Assembly: GCF_000238275.3 (NCBI RefSeq)
Contig: NZ_AHCF03000003.1
Span: forward strand, 1,178,001-1,242,000
Direction of reading: 5' to 3'
DNA from: Pseudoalteromonas undina
GTDB taxonomy: Bacteria; Pseudomonadota; Gammaproteobacteria; Enterobacterales; Alteromonadaceae
Length of the DNA stretch: 64,000 nt
Under the pieces are notes generated by a model. It did not search any database, was not told the DNA's origin, and was given only the letters and a program-made list of their open reading frames with translations. Below, piece after piece: positions 25,850 to 34,752 of this stretch. Positions within the stretch are counted from its first letter, which is position 1. Each line of letters begins with the position of its first letter. Position numbers and translations under genes: made by a program.

Positions 25850-27874
25850 ATGAGTAAAAAGTTTACGCTCATTCCGTTAGTTGCTGCGCTGTTTTCAGGT
25901 TCATTATTGGCTGCAGTAGAGCCGGTAACATTAGAAGACTTACCTTTGCTCAAGCAAGAAAGTCAGCACGGTACAGCCAGTAAACGAGTGGCTAATCTAT
26001 TTACTCGTTCGCATTACACACCTGTTCGATTTAACGATGAGCTTTCAAGTAAAGTGTTTGATCGTTACATCGAATCCCTTGATTTTAATAAAAGCGTGTT
26101 TTTGAAAAGCGATATTGACTCTTTTGAGCAATATCGTGAGCGTTTTGATAACGCGCTTATTAGCGGCAAGTTAGGCTTTACATTTGATATTTTCAACTTA
26201 AGCCTTAAACGTCGTTTTGAACGTTACGAATTTTCGCTTTCACTACTTGAAAATGAAATGACGTTCGACACTGAAGATGAATATTTTTATGACCGTGAAG
26301 ATGCTCCATGGGCGACCACGCAAGCTGAATTAGATGAAATTTGGCGCGAGCGAGTAAAATATGATGCATTACGGTTAAAAATGACAGGTAAAGATTGGCC
26401 TGGCATAAAAGACGTTTTAACCAAGCGTTATAAAAATGCAGAGAAGCGTCTTGTACAATCAAAATCTGAAGATGCATTTCAAATTGTAATGAATTCACTT
26501 GCACGTAGTATTGAAGCACATACTTCATACTTATCTCCACGTCGTGCAGAACAGTTCAAAATGGATATGGATCTTGAGCTTGAAGGGATTGGTGCAGTAT
26601 TAACGCCTGATGAAGACTACACGGTAATTCGTAGTTTAGTGCCTGGAGGCCCGGCAGACAAATCTGAGCAAATTAAAGCCGATGACCGCATTATTGGTGT
26701 GGCTCAAGATGGCGAAGAGTTTGTTGATGTAATTGGCTGGCGTTTAGATGATGTGGTTGATTTAATAAAAGGTCCTAAGGGTACTAAAGTTCGTTTGCAA
26801 TACCTAAAGGGTGCAGATGCTCACGGTACGCCTAAAGTGGTTGAAATTACCCGTGATAAAATTCGTCTAGAAGACAGAGCTGCCAAATCAGAAGTATTTG
26901 AAGCCAGTTATTCTGATTTAACCAGCAAAATTGGTGTAATAGAAATCCCTGGTTTTTACAATAACTTATCTAAAGATGTAAAAGTTGAGTTGGCTAAACT
27001 CAAAGAACAAAACGTAGACGGAATTATTATTGATTTACGTCAAAATGGCGGCGGTTCATTATATGAAGCTACGCAGTTATCAGGTTTGTTTTTTGATCAA
27101 GGTCCAGTAGTACAAATTCATACTTTAAACAACCGTATTGAAGAACAAAAAGACCGTGACGGCATTACTTATTATGATGGCCCACTCACAGTGCTTGTTG
27201 ATAGATACAGCGCATCCGCGTCTGAAATTTTTGCCGCAGCTATGCAAGATTATGGCCGCGCCGTTATCATTGGTGAGCAAACCTTTGGTAAAGGGACCGT
27301 GCAGCAGCATAAAGGTTTAGCGCGTGCTTATGACTTATACGATAATCCATTAGGTAGTGTGCAATATACAATTGCAAAGTTTTACCGCATTAATGGTGGT
27401 AGTACACAGCATAAAGGGGTGATCCCAGATATTACGTTCCCATCGGCTATTGACCCTGCAGAGTGGGGGGAAAGTAAGCAAGATAATGCACTACCATGGG
27501 ATAGCATAGTACAAGCAACGTATAAGCAAATAGGGCGTTTAAACCCTGTTATAAATGTGCTTGAAAAACAGCACAATGAGCGAATTAAAACTGAACCTGA
27601 ATTTAATTATGTGTTTGAGGATATCGCTCGTTACAACGAAGAAAAAGATCGTAAAACAATTTCTTTAGTCGAGAAAAAGCGCATTAAAGAAAAAGAAGAA
27701 AATGAAGCGCGAGCACTAGCACGCACTAACGAGCGTTTAAAGCGTTTAGGCAAACAACCTGTTGAAAACTTGGATGATGTGCCTGAGGTGATTGAAGAGC
27801 TTGACCCGTTTCTTGAAGAAGCAGCTCTTATTACGCAAGATTATATCAAATATGGTCGCGTAGCTAAGCGCTAA
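25850..27874 (+). CDS. prc: Carboxy-terminal processing protease Prc (Tsp)
   Basis: Periplasmic S41 protease of 674 residues that trims C-termini and degrades ssrA-tagged exported proteins. It has a signal peptide (MSKKFTLIPLVAALFSGSLLAA), an N-terminal helical domain, a PDZ domain at about 235-335 (LELEGIGAVL..GGPADKSEQIKADDRIIGV), and the catalytic domain with the serine in SASAS (454-458) and lysine Lys481 in GEQTFGKGTVQ. The DUF3340-type C-terminal extension is present. AAGGAG at 25838-25843 selects the ATG at 25850 over an upstream TTG. A perfect terminator follows. Confidence 0.97.
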   Translation: MSKKFTLIPLVAALFSGSLLAAVEPVTLEDLPLLKQESQHGTASKRVANLFTRSHYTPVRFNDELSSKVFDRYIESLDFNKSVFLKSDIDSFEQYRERFDNALISGKLGFTFDIFNLSLKRRFERYEFSLSLLENEMTFDTEDEYFYDREDAPWATTQAELDEIWRERVKYDALRLKMTGKDWPGIKDVLTKRYKNAEKRLVQSKSEDAFQIVMNSLARSIEAHTSYLSPRRAEQFKMDMDLELEGIGAVLTPDEDYTVIRSLVPGGPADKSEQIKADDRIIGVAQDGEEFVDVIGWRLDDVVDLIKGPKGTKVRLQYLKGADAHGTPKVVEITRDKIRLEDRAAKSEVFEASYSDLTSKIGVIEIPGFYNNLSKDVKVELAKLKEQNVDGIIIDLRQNGGGSLYEATQLSGLFFDQGPVVQIHTLNNRIEEQKDRDGITYYDGPLTVLVDRYSASASEIFAAAMQDYGRAVIIGEQTFGKGTVQQHKGLARAYDLYDNPLGSVQYTIAKFYRINGGSTQHKGVIPDITFPSAIDPAEWGESKQDNALPWDSIVQATYKQIGRLNPVINVLEKQHNERIKTEPEFNYVFEDIARYNEEKDRKTISLVEKKRIKEKEENEARALARTNERLKRLGKQPVENLDDVPEVIEELDPFLEEAALITQDYIKYGRVAKR

Positions 27875-27891
27875 ATTCAGCTTCACTTTGT

Positions 27892-27920
27892 AAAAAAAAA
27901 GGCGCCTAGGCGCCTTTTTT
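27892..27920 (+). terminator. Intrinsic terminator of the msrC-proQ-prc unit
   Basis: A9, then the palindrome GGCGCCTAGGCGCC (27901-27914), then T6. It starts 18 bp after the prc stop codon. Confidence 0.93.
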
Positions 27921-27941
27921 ACTATCGATAATTTGCTAAAT

Positions 27942-27950
27942 TGTTATAAT
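27942..27950 (+). promoter_or_regulatory. Candidate extended -10 promoter of nhaC
   Basis: TGTTATAAT (27942-27950) is an extended -10; the -35 region is weak, as is common for such promoters. Start would be near 27957, giving a leader of about 100 nt before nhaC. Confidence 0.45.
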
Positions 27951-28054
27951 CGCGGATTACCAAAAGTTGAGCTAGATCAATAGTGCTCAATAAATGCGCG
28001 TACGTGCTAATAAAAATAATCAACATGCATCGAATGTGTGTAGGAGTCTATATT

Positions 28055-29518
28055 TTGAAGCCAATTGAAGAAAAACCACTAAAAAGTGCCTCGTTTTTTG
28101 ATGCACTCATTCCAATTGCTGTATTAATTTGTTTATTAGGTGCCGCTGTGTACTTATTTGGTGATGACTCATCGTCAGGTCCCAATCAAATTGCCTTGTT
28201 GTTTGCAACATTCGCTGCGGCGTTAATTGGTTTAAAAAATGGCTACACATGGAAAAAATTAGAAGATGCAATGATTGAGGGGATCACCTTATCTCTTAGT
28301 GCGATTTTAATCTTACTCATGGTAGGGGCATTAATTGGAACTTGGCTATTATCAGGAACCGTTCCGACATTAATTTATTACGGTCTACAAATTATCAATC
28401 CTAGTTGGTTTTATGCCGCGAGTTGTTTAATTTGTGGCATTGTAGCAATGAGTATTGGTAGTTCATGGACTACAGCAGCGACTATAGGTGTTGCGTTACT
28501 CGGTGTCGCTTCAGGACTGGGTTTAGAACCGACAGTTACCGCGGGTGCTGTAATATCAGGCGCTTATTTTGGCGATAAGCTTAGTCCATTATCTGAAACA
28601 ACCAATTTAGCTCCAGCCGTTGCTGGTGCAGATTTGTTTGAACATATTCATCATATGCTTTGGACTACAGTACCTAGCTTTGTAATTGCATTAATCATCT
28701 TTGTTTTCATGGGCTTTAACGCGACAGCAGCGGGAGAGGCTGGTCAAATAGACCAAATAACTGCAATTCTTCAGCAAAACTTTAACATTGGCTTAGAAAT
28801 GTTGGTGCCGTTAATTGTATTACTCGTACTTGCTATTCGAAAAATGCCAGCGTTTCCTGCCATTTCTATTGGTGCTGTCATTGGCGCGGTGTGGGCTATG
28901 CTATTTCAATCGGACTTAATTGCTAGCCAAATAGACATGACTCAGGGTGAGTTTGTCGGTTACTTTAAACTGGTTTGGACCACCTTTTTTGATGGCTTCA
29001 CGATTAACACGGGCGATGCGAAAATGGACTCGTTACTGAGCGGCGGCGGTATGTCTGGCATGCTAACAACCACATGGTTGATCATGACAGCACTGATGTT
29101 TGGTGCAATTATGGAAAAGACGGGTCTACTTGATATATTTGTTAAAAGTATTCTAAAAATAGCAAAAAGCACTGGCTCTCTTATCGCCTCCACTATTGCA
29201 ACGTGTATTGGTACCAATGTTATTGCTGCCGATCAGTATATTGCCATTGTGGTACCTGGGCGGATGTTTAAAGAAGAATACAAAAAGCGGGGCTTAAAGC
29301 CTGTTAACTTATCACGTACTCTAGAAGATGGCGGTACAATTACTAGCCCACTGATACCGTGGAATACGTGTGGTGCGTATATGCAAAGTGTTTTATTAAT
29401 CAATCCGTTTGACTATGCGCTTTATGCTTTCTTTAACCTTATAAATCCTTTCTTAGCCGTGATTTACGCTTACTTAGGAATTAAGATACTACGTATTAAA
29501 CCTAAACAAACGGCTTAA
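28055..29518 (+). CDS. nhaC: Na+/H+ antiporter, NhaC family
   Basis: A 487-residue inner-membrane antiporter with about eleven helices that exports sodium in exchange for protons, suited to a marine life. Family-typical stretches are SIGSSWTTAATIGVALLGVASGLG, GAVISGAYFGDKLSPLSETTNLAPAVAG and EDGGTITSPLIPWNTCGAYM. The most credible start is TTG at 28055: AGGAG at 28042-28046 lies 8 bases before it and the next residues KPIEEKPLKSASFFDALIPIAV look like a normal N-terminus. The frame could extend to a GTG at 27983, without a ribosome site. A terminator follows directly, before pepN. Confidence 0.92.
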   Translation: MKPIEEKPLKSASFFDALIPIAVLICLLGAAVYLFGDDSSSGPNQIALLFATFAAALIGLKNGYTWKKLEDAMIEGITLSLSAILILLMVGALIGTWLLSGTVPTLIYYGLQIINPSWFYAASCLICGIVAMSIGSSWTTAATIGVALLGVASGLGLEPTVTAGAVISGAYFGDKLSPLSETTNLAPAVAGADLFEHIHHMLWTTVPSFVIALIIFVFMGFNATAAGEAGQIDQITAILQQNFNIGLEMLVPLIVLLVLAIRKMPAFPAISIGAVIGAVWAMLFQSDLIASQIDMTQGEFVGYFKLVWTTFFDGFTINTGDAKMDSLLSGGGMSGMLTTTWLIMTALMFGAIMEKTGLLDIFVKSILKIAKSTGSLIASTIATCIGTNVIAADQYIAIVVPGRMFKEEYKKRGLKPVNLSRTLEDGGTITSPLIPWNTCGAYMQSVLLINPFDYALYAFFNLINPFLAVIYAYLGIKILRIKPKQTA

Positions 29519-29524
29519 TTTAAG

Positions 29525-29559
29525 TAGCTCCTTTTATCACTAAAAGGGGCTATTTTTTT
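29525..29559 (+). terminator. Intrinsic terminator of nhaC
   Basis: TAGCTCCTTTTA, loop TCAC, TAAAAGGGGCTA (one G-T wobble), then T7. The pepN ribosome-binding site GGAG begins immediately after the T tract, so pepN either has a promoter inside this region or is expressed by read-through. Confidence 0.88.
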
Positions 29560-29568
29560 GGAGTGAAC

Positions 29569-32163
29569 ATGACTGAACTACAAAAACCTCAAGCAGAATA
29601 TCTAAAAGACTACCAAGCCCCCCATTTTTCAATCGAACACACTGAGCTGACGTTTGATTTACAGCCATTACAAACTCAGGTAAATGCTTTATTAACACTT
29701 AAGCGCGTTGGCGATTCAAATGCACCACTGGTATTAGATGGCATTGACTTAACTTTGATCTCATTGTCGGTAGAGGGTGAGGAGCTCACAGATTATAAAA
29801 TTATAAATCAGCAATTAATCATTAATAATCTACCTGATGAGTGTCAGCTAAGTATAGTGACGCAAACATCACCGCAAACCAATACTTCACTTGAGGGGTT
29901 GTACTTATCGGGCGGGGCTTACTGTACCCAATGTGAAGCACAAGGGTTTAGAAAAATAACCTACTATATGGACCGTCCTGATGTCCTTTCTACTTTTGAT
30001 GTCACTATAATTGCAGATACAATATTCCCACATTTACTTTCAAATGGTAATCAAGTTGATAGCGGTGAAACGCAAGATGGACGCCATTTTGTAAAATGGC
30101 AAGACCCATTCAAAAAGCCTAGCTATTTGTTTGCCTTAGTAGCTGGGGACTTTGATGTTTTACACGACAAATACACAACACGTAGTGGTAAAGACGTCAC
30201 CTTAGCGTTATTTGTTGATAAAGGGAATTTACCAAAAACAGAGCATGCCATGACTTCGCTTAAAAAAGCGATGGCTTGGGATGAAACTCGCTTTAATTTA
30301 GAGTACGACCTTGATATTTACATGATTGTTGCCGTTGATTTTTTCAATATGGGAGCAATGGAAAATAAAGGCTTAAACATTTTTAACAGTAAATGCGTGT
30401 TGGCGAATCAAGAAACGGCAACCGATAAAGATTACCACACCATTGAGTCTATTGTTGGCCATGAGTACTTTCATAACTGGACCGGAAATCGTGTAACTTG
30501 TCGTGACTGGTTTCAATTGTCTTTAAAAGAAGGCTTGACGGTATTTCGAGATCAAGAATTTAGTAGTGATTTAGGCTCTCGTGCGCTTAATAGAATTGAT
30601 GCTGTAAAAGTGATGCGTACTCATCAGTTTAGTGAAGATGCAGGTCCTATGGCTCATCCGATACGTCCAGAAAAAGTGATTGAAATGAATAACTTTTACA
30701 CTGTGACTGTATATGATAAAGGGGCAGAAGTAATTCGCATGATGCATACCCTTTTAGGTGAGCAAAACTTTCAAAAAGGCATGGCTTTGTACTTTGAACG
30801 CCATGATGGGCAAGCAGTGACGTGTGATGATTTTGTTGCAGCAATGAGTGATGCATCATCCATTGATTTATCACAATTTAAGCGTTGGTATAACCACTGT
30901 GGTACGCCTCGCCTAAACGTAACTAAAAAGTATGATGAAGCTTCGCAAATATTCTCGCTTACCGTAGAGCAGCTTACGCCAGCGAACCAGCCTGATAATG
31001 CAATGTTACATATCCCTTTTGCTATTGAGCTTTTAGACTCTCAGGGGCAAAGTATTACATTGCAATACCAAGGGAAACAGCTTGATAATGTGTTGGATGT
31101 AACTAATAGCTCGCAAACATTTTACTTTGATAATATTCACACTAACCCAACCGCGGTATTGCTCGAAGATTTTTCAGCCCCATGTATTTTAAATCAATCT
31201 ATTAGTGAAGCGGATTTACTGCATATTATGCGTTTTGCGCGTAGCGATTTTTCACGCTGGGATGCACAACAGCAGTTATTTATTAACGCACTTAAAGCCA
31301 ATGTTACTTCAGCAAGTAAAACTCCATTGAGTGAGGAGGTGATTGATGCACTTCGCACATTGCTATCTCAACGTGAGGGTGATTTAGCATTGATTGCTGA
31401 ACTGTTGAAGTTACCAAGTTTTGATACCTTAGCTGCTGAATTTGAAATAATACCGGTAGATCAGATAACGGCAAACATTGAGTTATTTGAACAGCAAATA
31501 GCCACACAATTGCACAGTGAGTTTTTAAGTTGTTACCAAGCAATCATTGGTGATGGTAGTGTGACTGCCCAAGCGGTGGCAATACGTGCGCTGAAACAGC
31601 TTTGTCTTCATTACTTGGCAAAAACCGACAGTGTTGATGCGGCAAGTTTAATTGAGCAGGCTGCATCTTCAACAAATATGACCAATGTACTCGGTGCATT
31701 AAGCAGTGTGGTTAAAGCAGCACACCCATTGTCGGATCAATTGCTCGAGCATTTTGATGCTCAATGGCGCCATGATGTATTAGTAATGGATAAGTGGTTT
31801 GCTTTGCAAGCAATGAACTCTGCTGAAGATGCTATCGAGAAAATAAAAGCCTTGTACTCGCATCCTTGCTTTGATTTTTCGAATCCAAACCGAGTACGTG
31901 CATTAGTGGGCAGCTTTTCTCATTTTAATACCGCACAGTTTCATCGTTTAGATGGCACGGGCTATACATTACTTGGCGATTTATTGATTAAGCTTAATGC
32001 GATTAATCCGCAAAATGCATCTCGTATGTTAACGCCGTTTATGTCGTGGCGTCGTTATGACGAAACGCGTGCAACTGCAATGCGAGCACAATTAGAGCGA
32101 TTAGCTAATTTAGAAGGTTTAAGCGACGACTTATTTGAAAAGGTTGAAAAAGCCTTACAATAA
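29569..32163 (+). CDS. pepN: Aminopeptidase N (M1 family)
   Basis: A zinc exopeptidase of 864 residues that removes N-terminal amino acids from peptides in the cytoplasm. It has GAMEN (262-266) for substrate N-terminus recognition and HEYFH (298-302) with the third zinc ligand Glu321 in LKEGLTVFRD. The length matches E. coli PepN (870). The ATG at 29569 is five bases from GGAG at 29560-29563; a GTG two codons earlier is inside that site and was rejected. The DUF2835 gene follows after 3 bp. Confidence 0.97.
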   Translation: MTELQKPQAEYLKDYQAPHFSIEHTELTFDLQPLQTQVNALLTLKRVGDSNAPLVLDGIDLTLISLSVEGEELTDYKIINQQLIINNLPDECQLSIVTQTSPQTNTSLEGLYLSGGAYCTQCEAQGFRKITYYMDRPDVLSTFDVTIIADTIFPHLLSNGNQVDSGETQDGRHFVKWQDPFKKPSYLFALVAGDFDVLHDKYTTRSGKDVTLALFVDKGNLPKTEHAMTSLKKAMAWDETRFNLEYDLDIYMIVAVDFFNMGAMENKGLNIFNSKCVLANQETATDKDYHTIESIVGHEYFHNWTGNRVTCRDWFQLSLKEGLTVFRDQEFSSDLGSRALNRIDAVKVMRTHQFSEDAGPMAHPIRPEKVIEMNNFYTVTVYDKGAEVIRMMHTLLGEQNFQKGMALYFERHDGQAVTCDDFVAAMSDASSIDLSQFKRWYNHCGTPRLNVTKKYDEASQIFSLTVEQLTPANQPDNAMLHIPFAIELLDSQGQSITLQYQGKQLDNVLDVTNSSQTFYFDNIHTNPTAVLLEDFSAPCILNQSISEADLLHIMRFARSDFSRWDAQQQLFINALKANVTSASKTPLSEEVIDALRTLLSQREGDLALIAELLKLPSFDTLAAEFEIIPVDQITANIELFEQQIATQLHSEFLSCYQAIIGDGSVTAQAVAIRALKQLCLHYLAKTDSVDAASLIEQAASSTNMTNVLGALSSVVKAAHPLSDQLLEHFDAQWRHDVLVMDKWFALQAMNSAEDAIEKIKALYSHPCFDFSNPNRVRALVGSFSHFNTAQFHRLDGTGYTLLGDLLIKLNAINPQNASRMLTPFMSWRRYDETRATAMRAQLERLANLEGLSDDLFEKVEKALQ

Positions 32164-32166
32164 ATC

Positions 32167-32388
32167 ATGATAGAACATTATTTTAGTATGAATTTGAGCT
32201 ACACAAAGTGCATGGATTATTACCATGGACGGTATAGCTCTATCCAAGTGACAGCTGATAGCGGTAAAACAATTCGTTTTTCCGCTCATTATCTTCGACC
32301 TTTTATTTCGAGTTTAGGGATCCGAGGTCGATTTAGACTTATTTTAAGTAATGAAAACAAGTTCATCCGTCTCGAACGAGTAGCCTAG
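32167..32388 (+). CDS. DUF2835 family small protein
   Basis: A 73-residue basic protein with the family layout: a beta-strand-rich domain with the central motif HYLRPFISSLGIRGRFRLILSNENKFIRLERV. DUF2835 proteins are known from many gamma-proteobacteria, often immediately after pepN; no function is known. It starts 3 bp after pepN and must be co-transcribed with it. A later ATG at 32188 (MNLSYTKCMDYYHG) would also give a credible start, so the first seven residues are uncertain. Confidence 0.85.
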   Translation: MIEHYFSMNLSYTKCMDYYHGRYSSIQVTADSGKTIRFSAHYLRPFISSLGIRGRFRLILSNENKFIRLERVA

Positions 32389-32444
32389 CTATTGTTTTTT
32401 ATGATATAGATATACACAAATATTGCCTTTTTGTTAATTTCGAT

Positions 32445-32473
32445 TTGTCCTATTGTTAATTTACGTGTATAAA
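32445..32473 (+). promoter_or_regulatory. Candidate promoter of the DUF1302 operon
   Basis: TTGTCC (32445-32450), a 17-bp spacer and TATAAA (32468-32473). Transcription would start near 32480, inside the palindrome at 32479-32496, leaving a leader of about 160 nt. Confidence 0.55.
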
Positions 32474-32478
32474 TTATC

Positions 32479-32496
32479 TGGTATGACGTCTTACCA
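32479..32496. promoter_or_regulatory. Operator-like palindrome at the DUF1302 operon start site
   Basis: TGGTATGACGTCTTACCA is palindromic at 16 of 18 positions around GACGTC. It covers the expected +1 region of the candidate promoter, the usual place for a repressor of TetR or similar type. No regulator gene lies next to it. Confidence 0.45.
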
Positions 32497-32642
32497 ATAC
32501 GTAAACGTCAAACAAATAAAAAACTTATAACTGATTGAAGGCGACCATTTGTAATTTGTTTAATTCGCTTCTATCGTTACGATTACACTAAAAACAATAA
32601 CTTGATCACACAAAAAATACCCGCGACAGGGGGGGAACCAAA

Positions 32643-34739
32643 ATGATAAGAAGATCGCTTTTTGTTAAAAATAAAATAGTACTCGGCTTAACAGCTGCGG
32701 CTATCGGTTTATCTGCAGCACAGACACAGGCTGCAACATTTGAGGTAGGTGGTTTTGATATCGCCTTCGATTCTACTTTTTCTTATGGCCAAAGTATTCG
32801 TGTTGAAGACCGCGACTTTAACATCATAGGTAAAAGTAATAACCCATCTTTCGATTGGACTGGCTATAACCCAGCAGTTAATCCGATTTATTCATCACAA
32901 GATGTTTGGGCTCAACCGGGCTCTTACTCGAATAATGGCGATGCCGGTGATTTAAACTTTAATAGCGGCGAATCTTTCTCCAAACTATTAAAGGGCACGC
33001 ATGACCTTTCAATAAGTAAAGATAACTACGGTTTATTTACCCGTTTTATGTATTTTTATGATTTTGAATTAATGGACGGCGATCGTGCTTATGTTAATCC
33101 AACATCAGGGCAAGGCGTAGATCCTTGTGACGACGATGATACTAAAGAGCAAAGTTGTGCAGACCTTCGTTTACTTGATGCCTACGTATGGGCGAACTTT
33201 GATTTAAACGATGGTTATAATCCACTGTCAATTCGCTTGGGTCAACAAGTAGTAAACTGGGGTGAAAGTACGTTAATTTCTCATGGTATTAACGTAAACC
33301 CGGTTGATATTGACCGTTTGAAAGCTCCAGGTGCTGAACTAAAAGAAGCGTTTATTCCAGTTGGTATGTTATGGGCATCGCTAGGGCTTACTGAAAATGT
33401 TACCTTAGAAGGTTTTTATCAGTATCAATGGCATGAAACCCGCCTACCAGCAGCAGGGACTTATTTTTCTACCAATGATTTTGCTGCAGAAAACGGTTAC
33501 CAACAAAACGTACAGCTAGGCTTTACCTCAAACCCTGATATCGATTTAGCGTTTTTAACAGATAACTTAAATAACCTGATGGCAACTTATGGCCAAGTGG
33601 CTGCGAGCCAAGGTATTGACCCATCAAGCGCAGCTGGCCAACAGTTATTGGCAAATATGTACTTAGCGTACCCGACCAAGGTCGCGCTAAAAGGCAAAGG
33701 CTACGATGGCAAAACTGAGCCAGATGATGGGGGCCAATATGGTTTACGCTTAGGCATGTTCTTACCCGAGTGGAACGATACAGAAGTGGCACTTTACCAT
33801 GTAAATTACCATAGCCGTCGTCCACTTATTTCAGGTCGCGTATCTAACTTCACGCAAGCATCAATTCAACAAGATTTAGCGATGATTGCTACCACAGAAA
33901 TTACCTCTGATAACGTATCTGATTTAAAAGCATTTGCTAAAGCAACTAACGAGTACCCTGAAGATATTAAACTTTACGGTTTAAGCTTTAACACTTCACT
34001 TGGTGAAACAGCGTTTGCTGGTGAGTTTACTTTTCGTGAAGACGAACCGCTACAAATCGATGACGTAGAATTACTTTATGCAGCAATGCCTGAACAGTTA
34101 GCTATTGCGGGTTTACGTCCTGAGTTTGCAGGTATTTCGCAAATGAGTAAAGGTGATGCTGCAAGTGTTGTCGGCCCTGGTGAATTAGCCAAAGGTTATA
34201 TTGAGCGCAATACATCACAATTACAGTTTACGGCAACGCATTTATTTGGCCCGTCATTAGGTGCTGATAGTTGGGCTGTGGTGGGTGAAATTGGTGGTGT
34301 TCGTATCAACAATATGCCTGAATACGATGAAATGCGCTTGAATGTGTCTGGTACTGGTCGAAGCGGTATTATGCAAGGCCCTGGTAGTTCAGATTACTCT
34401 GCATTACACATGGCGTTATCAAATGGCCCTGAGCAAAAATCGTTTGCTACGGCTTCATCGTGGGGCTATCGCCTAATTGCTAAAGGTGACTACTTTAACC
34501 TTTACAACGGTATTAACTTTTCACCACGTTTTGTATTTTCGCATGATGTAAATGGTAATACGCCGGATCCAATGTTCTTATTCATTGAAGATCGTAAGTC
34601 GCTAGGTGCTACCATGAGCTTTAATTACCAAAATGCATGGTCTTTGGATGTAAGTTACAACTCATTTTGGGGTGGTGGCGACACCAACACTTTCTCTGAC
34701 CGAGATTACGTTTCTTTTAACTTAAAATATTCTATCTAG
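32643..34739 (+). CDS. DUF1302 family outer-membrane protein
   Basis: A 698-residue exported protein (signal peptide about 1-30, ending AQTQA) rich in alternating strands and aromatic residues and ending in NLKYSI, typical of an outer-membrane beta-barrel. The sequence after the signal peptide (FEVGGFDIAFDSTFSYGQSIRVEDRD) and QQVVNWGEST match the DUF1302 family. Members commonly stand with DUF1329, YCF48 and MMPL genes, as here, and are thought to form the outer-membrane exit of a hydrophobic-compound transporter; this is inference. The ribosome site contains an unusual G7 run (32629-32635) in this AT-rich region. DUF1329 follows after 13 bp. Confidence 0.9.
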   Translation: MIRRSLFVKNKIVLGLTAAAIGLSAAQTQAATFEVGGFDIAFDSTFSYGQSIRVEDRDFNIIGKSNNPSFDWTGYNPAVNPIYSSQDVWAQPGSYSNNGDAGDLNFNSGESFSKLLKGTHDLSISKDNYGLFTRFMYFYDFELMDGDRAYVNPTSGQGVDPCDDDDTKEQSCADLRLLDAYVWANFDLNDGYNPLSIRLGQQVVNWGESTLISHGINVNPVDIDRLKAPGAELKEAFIPVGMLWASLGLTENVTLEGFYQYQWHETRLPAAGTYFSTNDFAAENGYQQNVQLGFTSNPDIDLAFLTDNLNNLMATYGQVAASQGIDPSSAAGQQLLANMYLAYPTKVALKGKGYDGKTEPDDGGQYGLRLGMFLPEWNDTEVALYHVNYHSRRPLISGRVSNFTQASIQQDLAMIATTEITSDNVSDLKAFAKATNEYPEDIKLYGLSFNTSLGETAFAGEFTFREDEPLQIDDVELLYAAMPEQLAIAGLRPEFAGISQMSKGDAASVVGPGELAKGYIERNTSQLQFTATHLFGPSLGADSWAVVGEIGGVRINNMPEYDEMRLNVSGTGRSGIMQGPGSSDYSALHMALSNGPEQKSFATASSWGYRLIAKGDYFNLYNGINFSPRFVFSHDVNGNTPDPMFLFIEDRKSLGATMSFNYQNAWSLDVSYNSFWGGGDTNTFSDRDYVSFNLKYSI

Positions 34740-34752
34740 GGGTAACATTATT

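Noticed and set aside
27993..28067. 24-codon ORF just before nhaC as a leader peptide
   Set aside because: No Shine-Dalgarno and no regulatory codon run; overlap with the TTG start of nhaC looks accidental.
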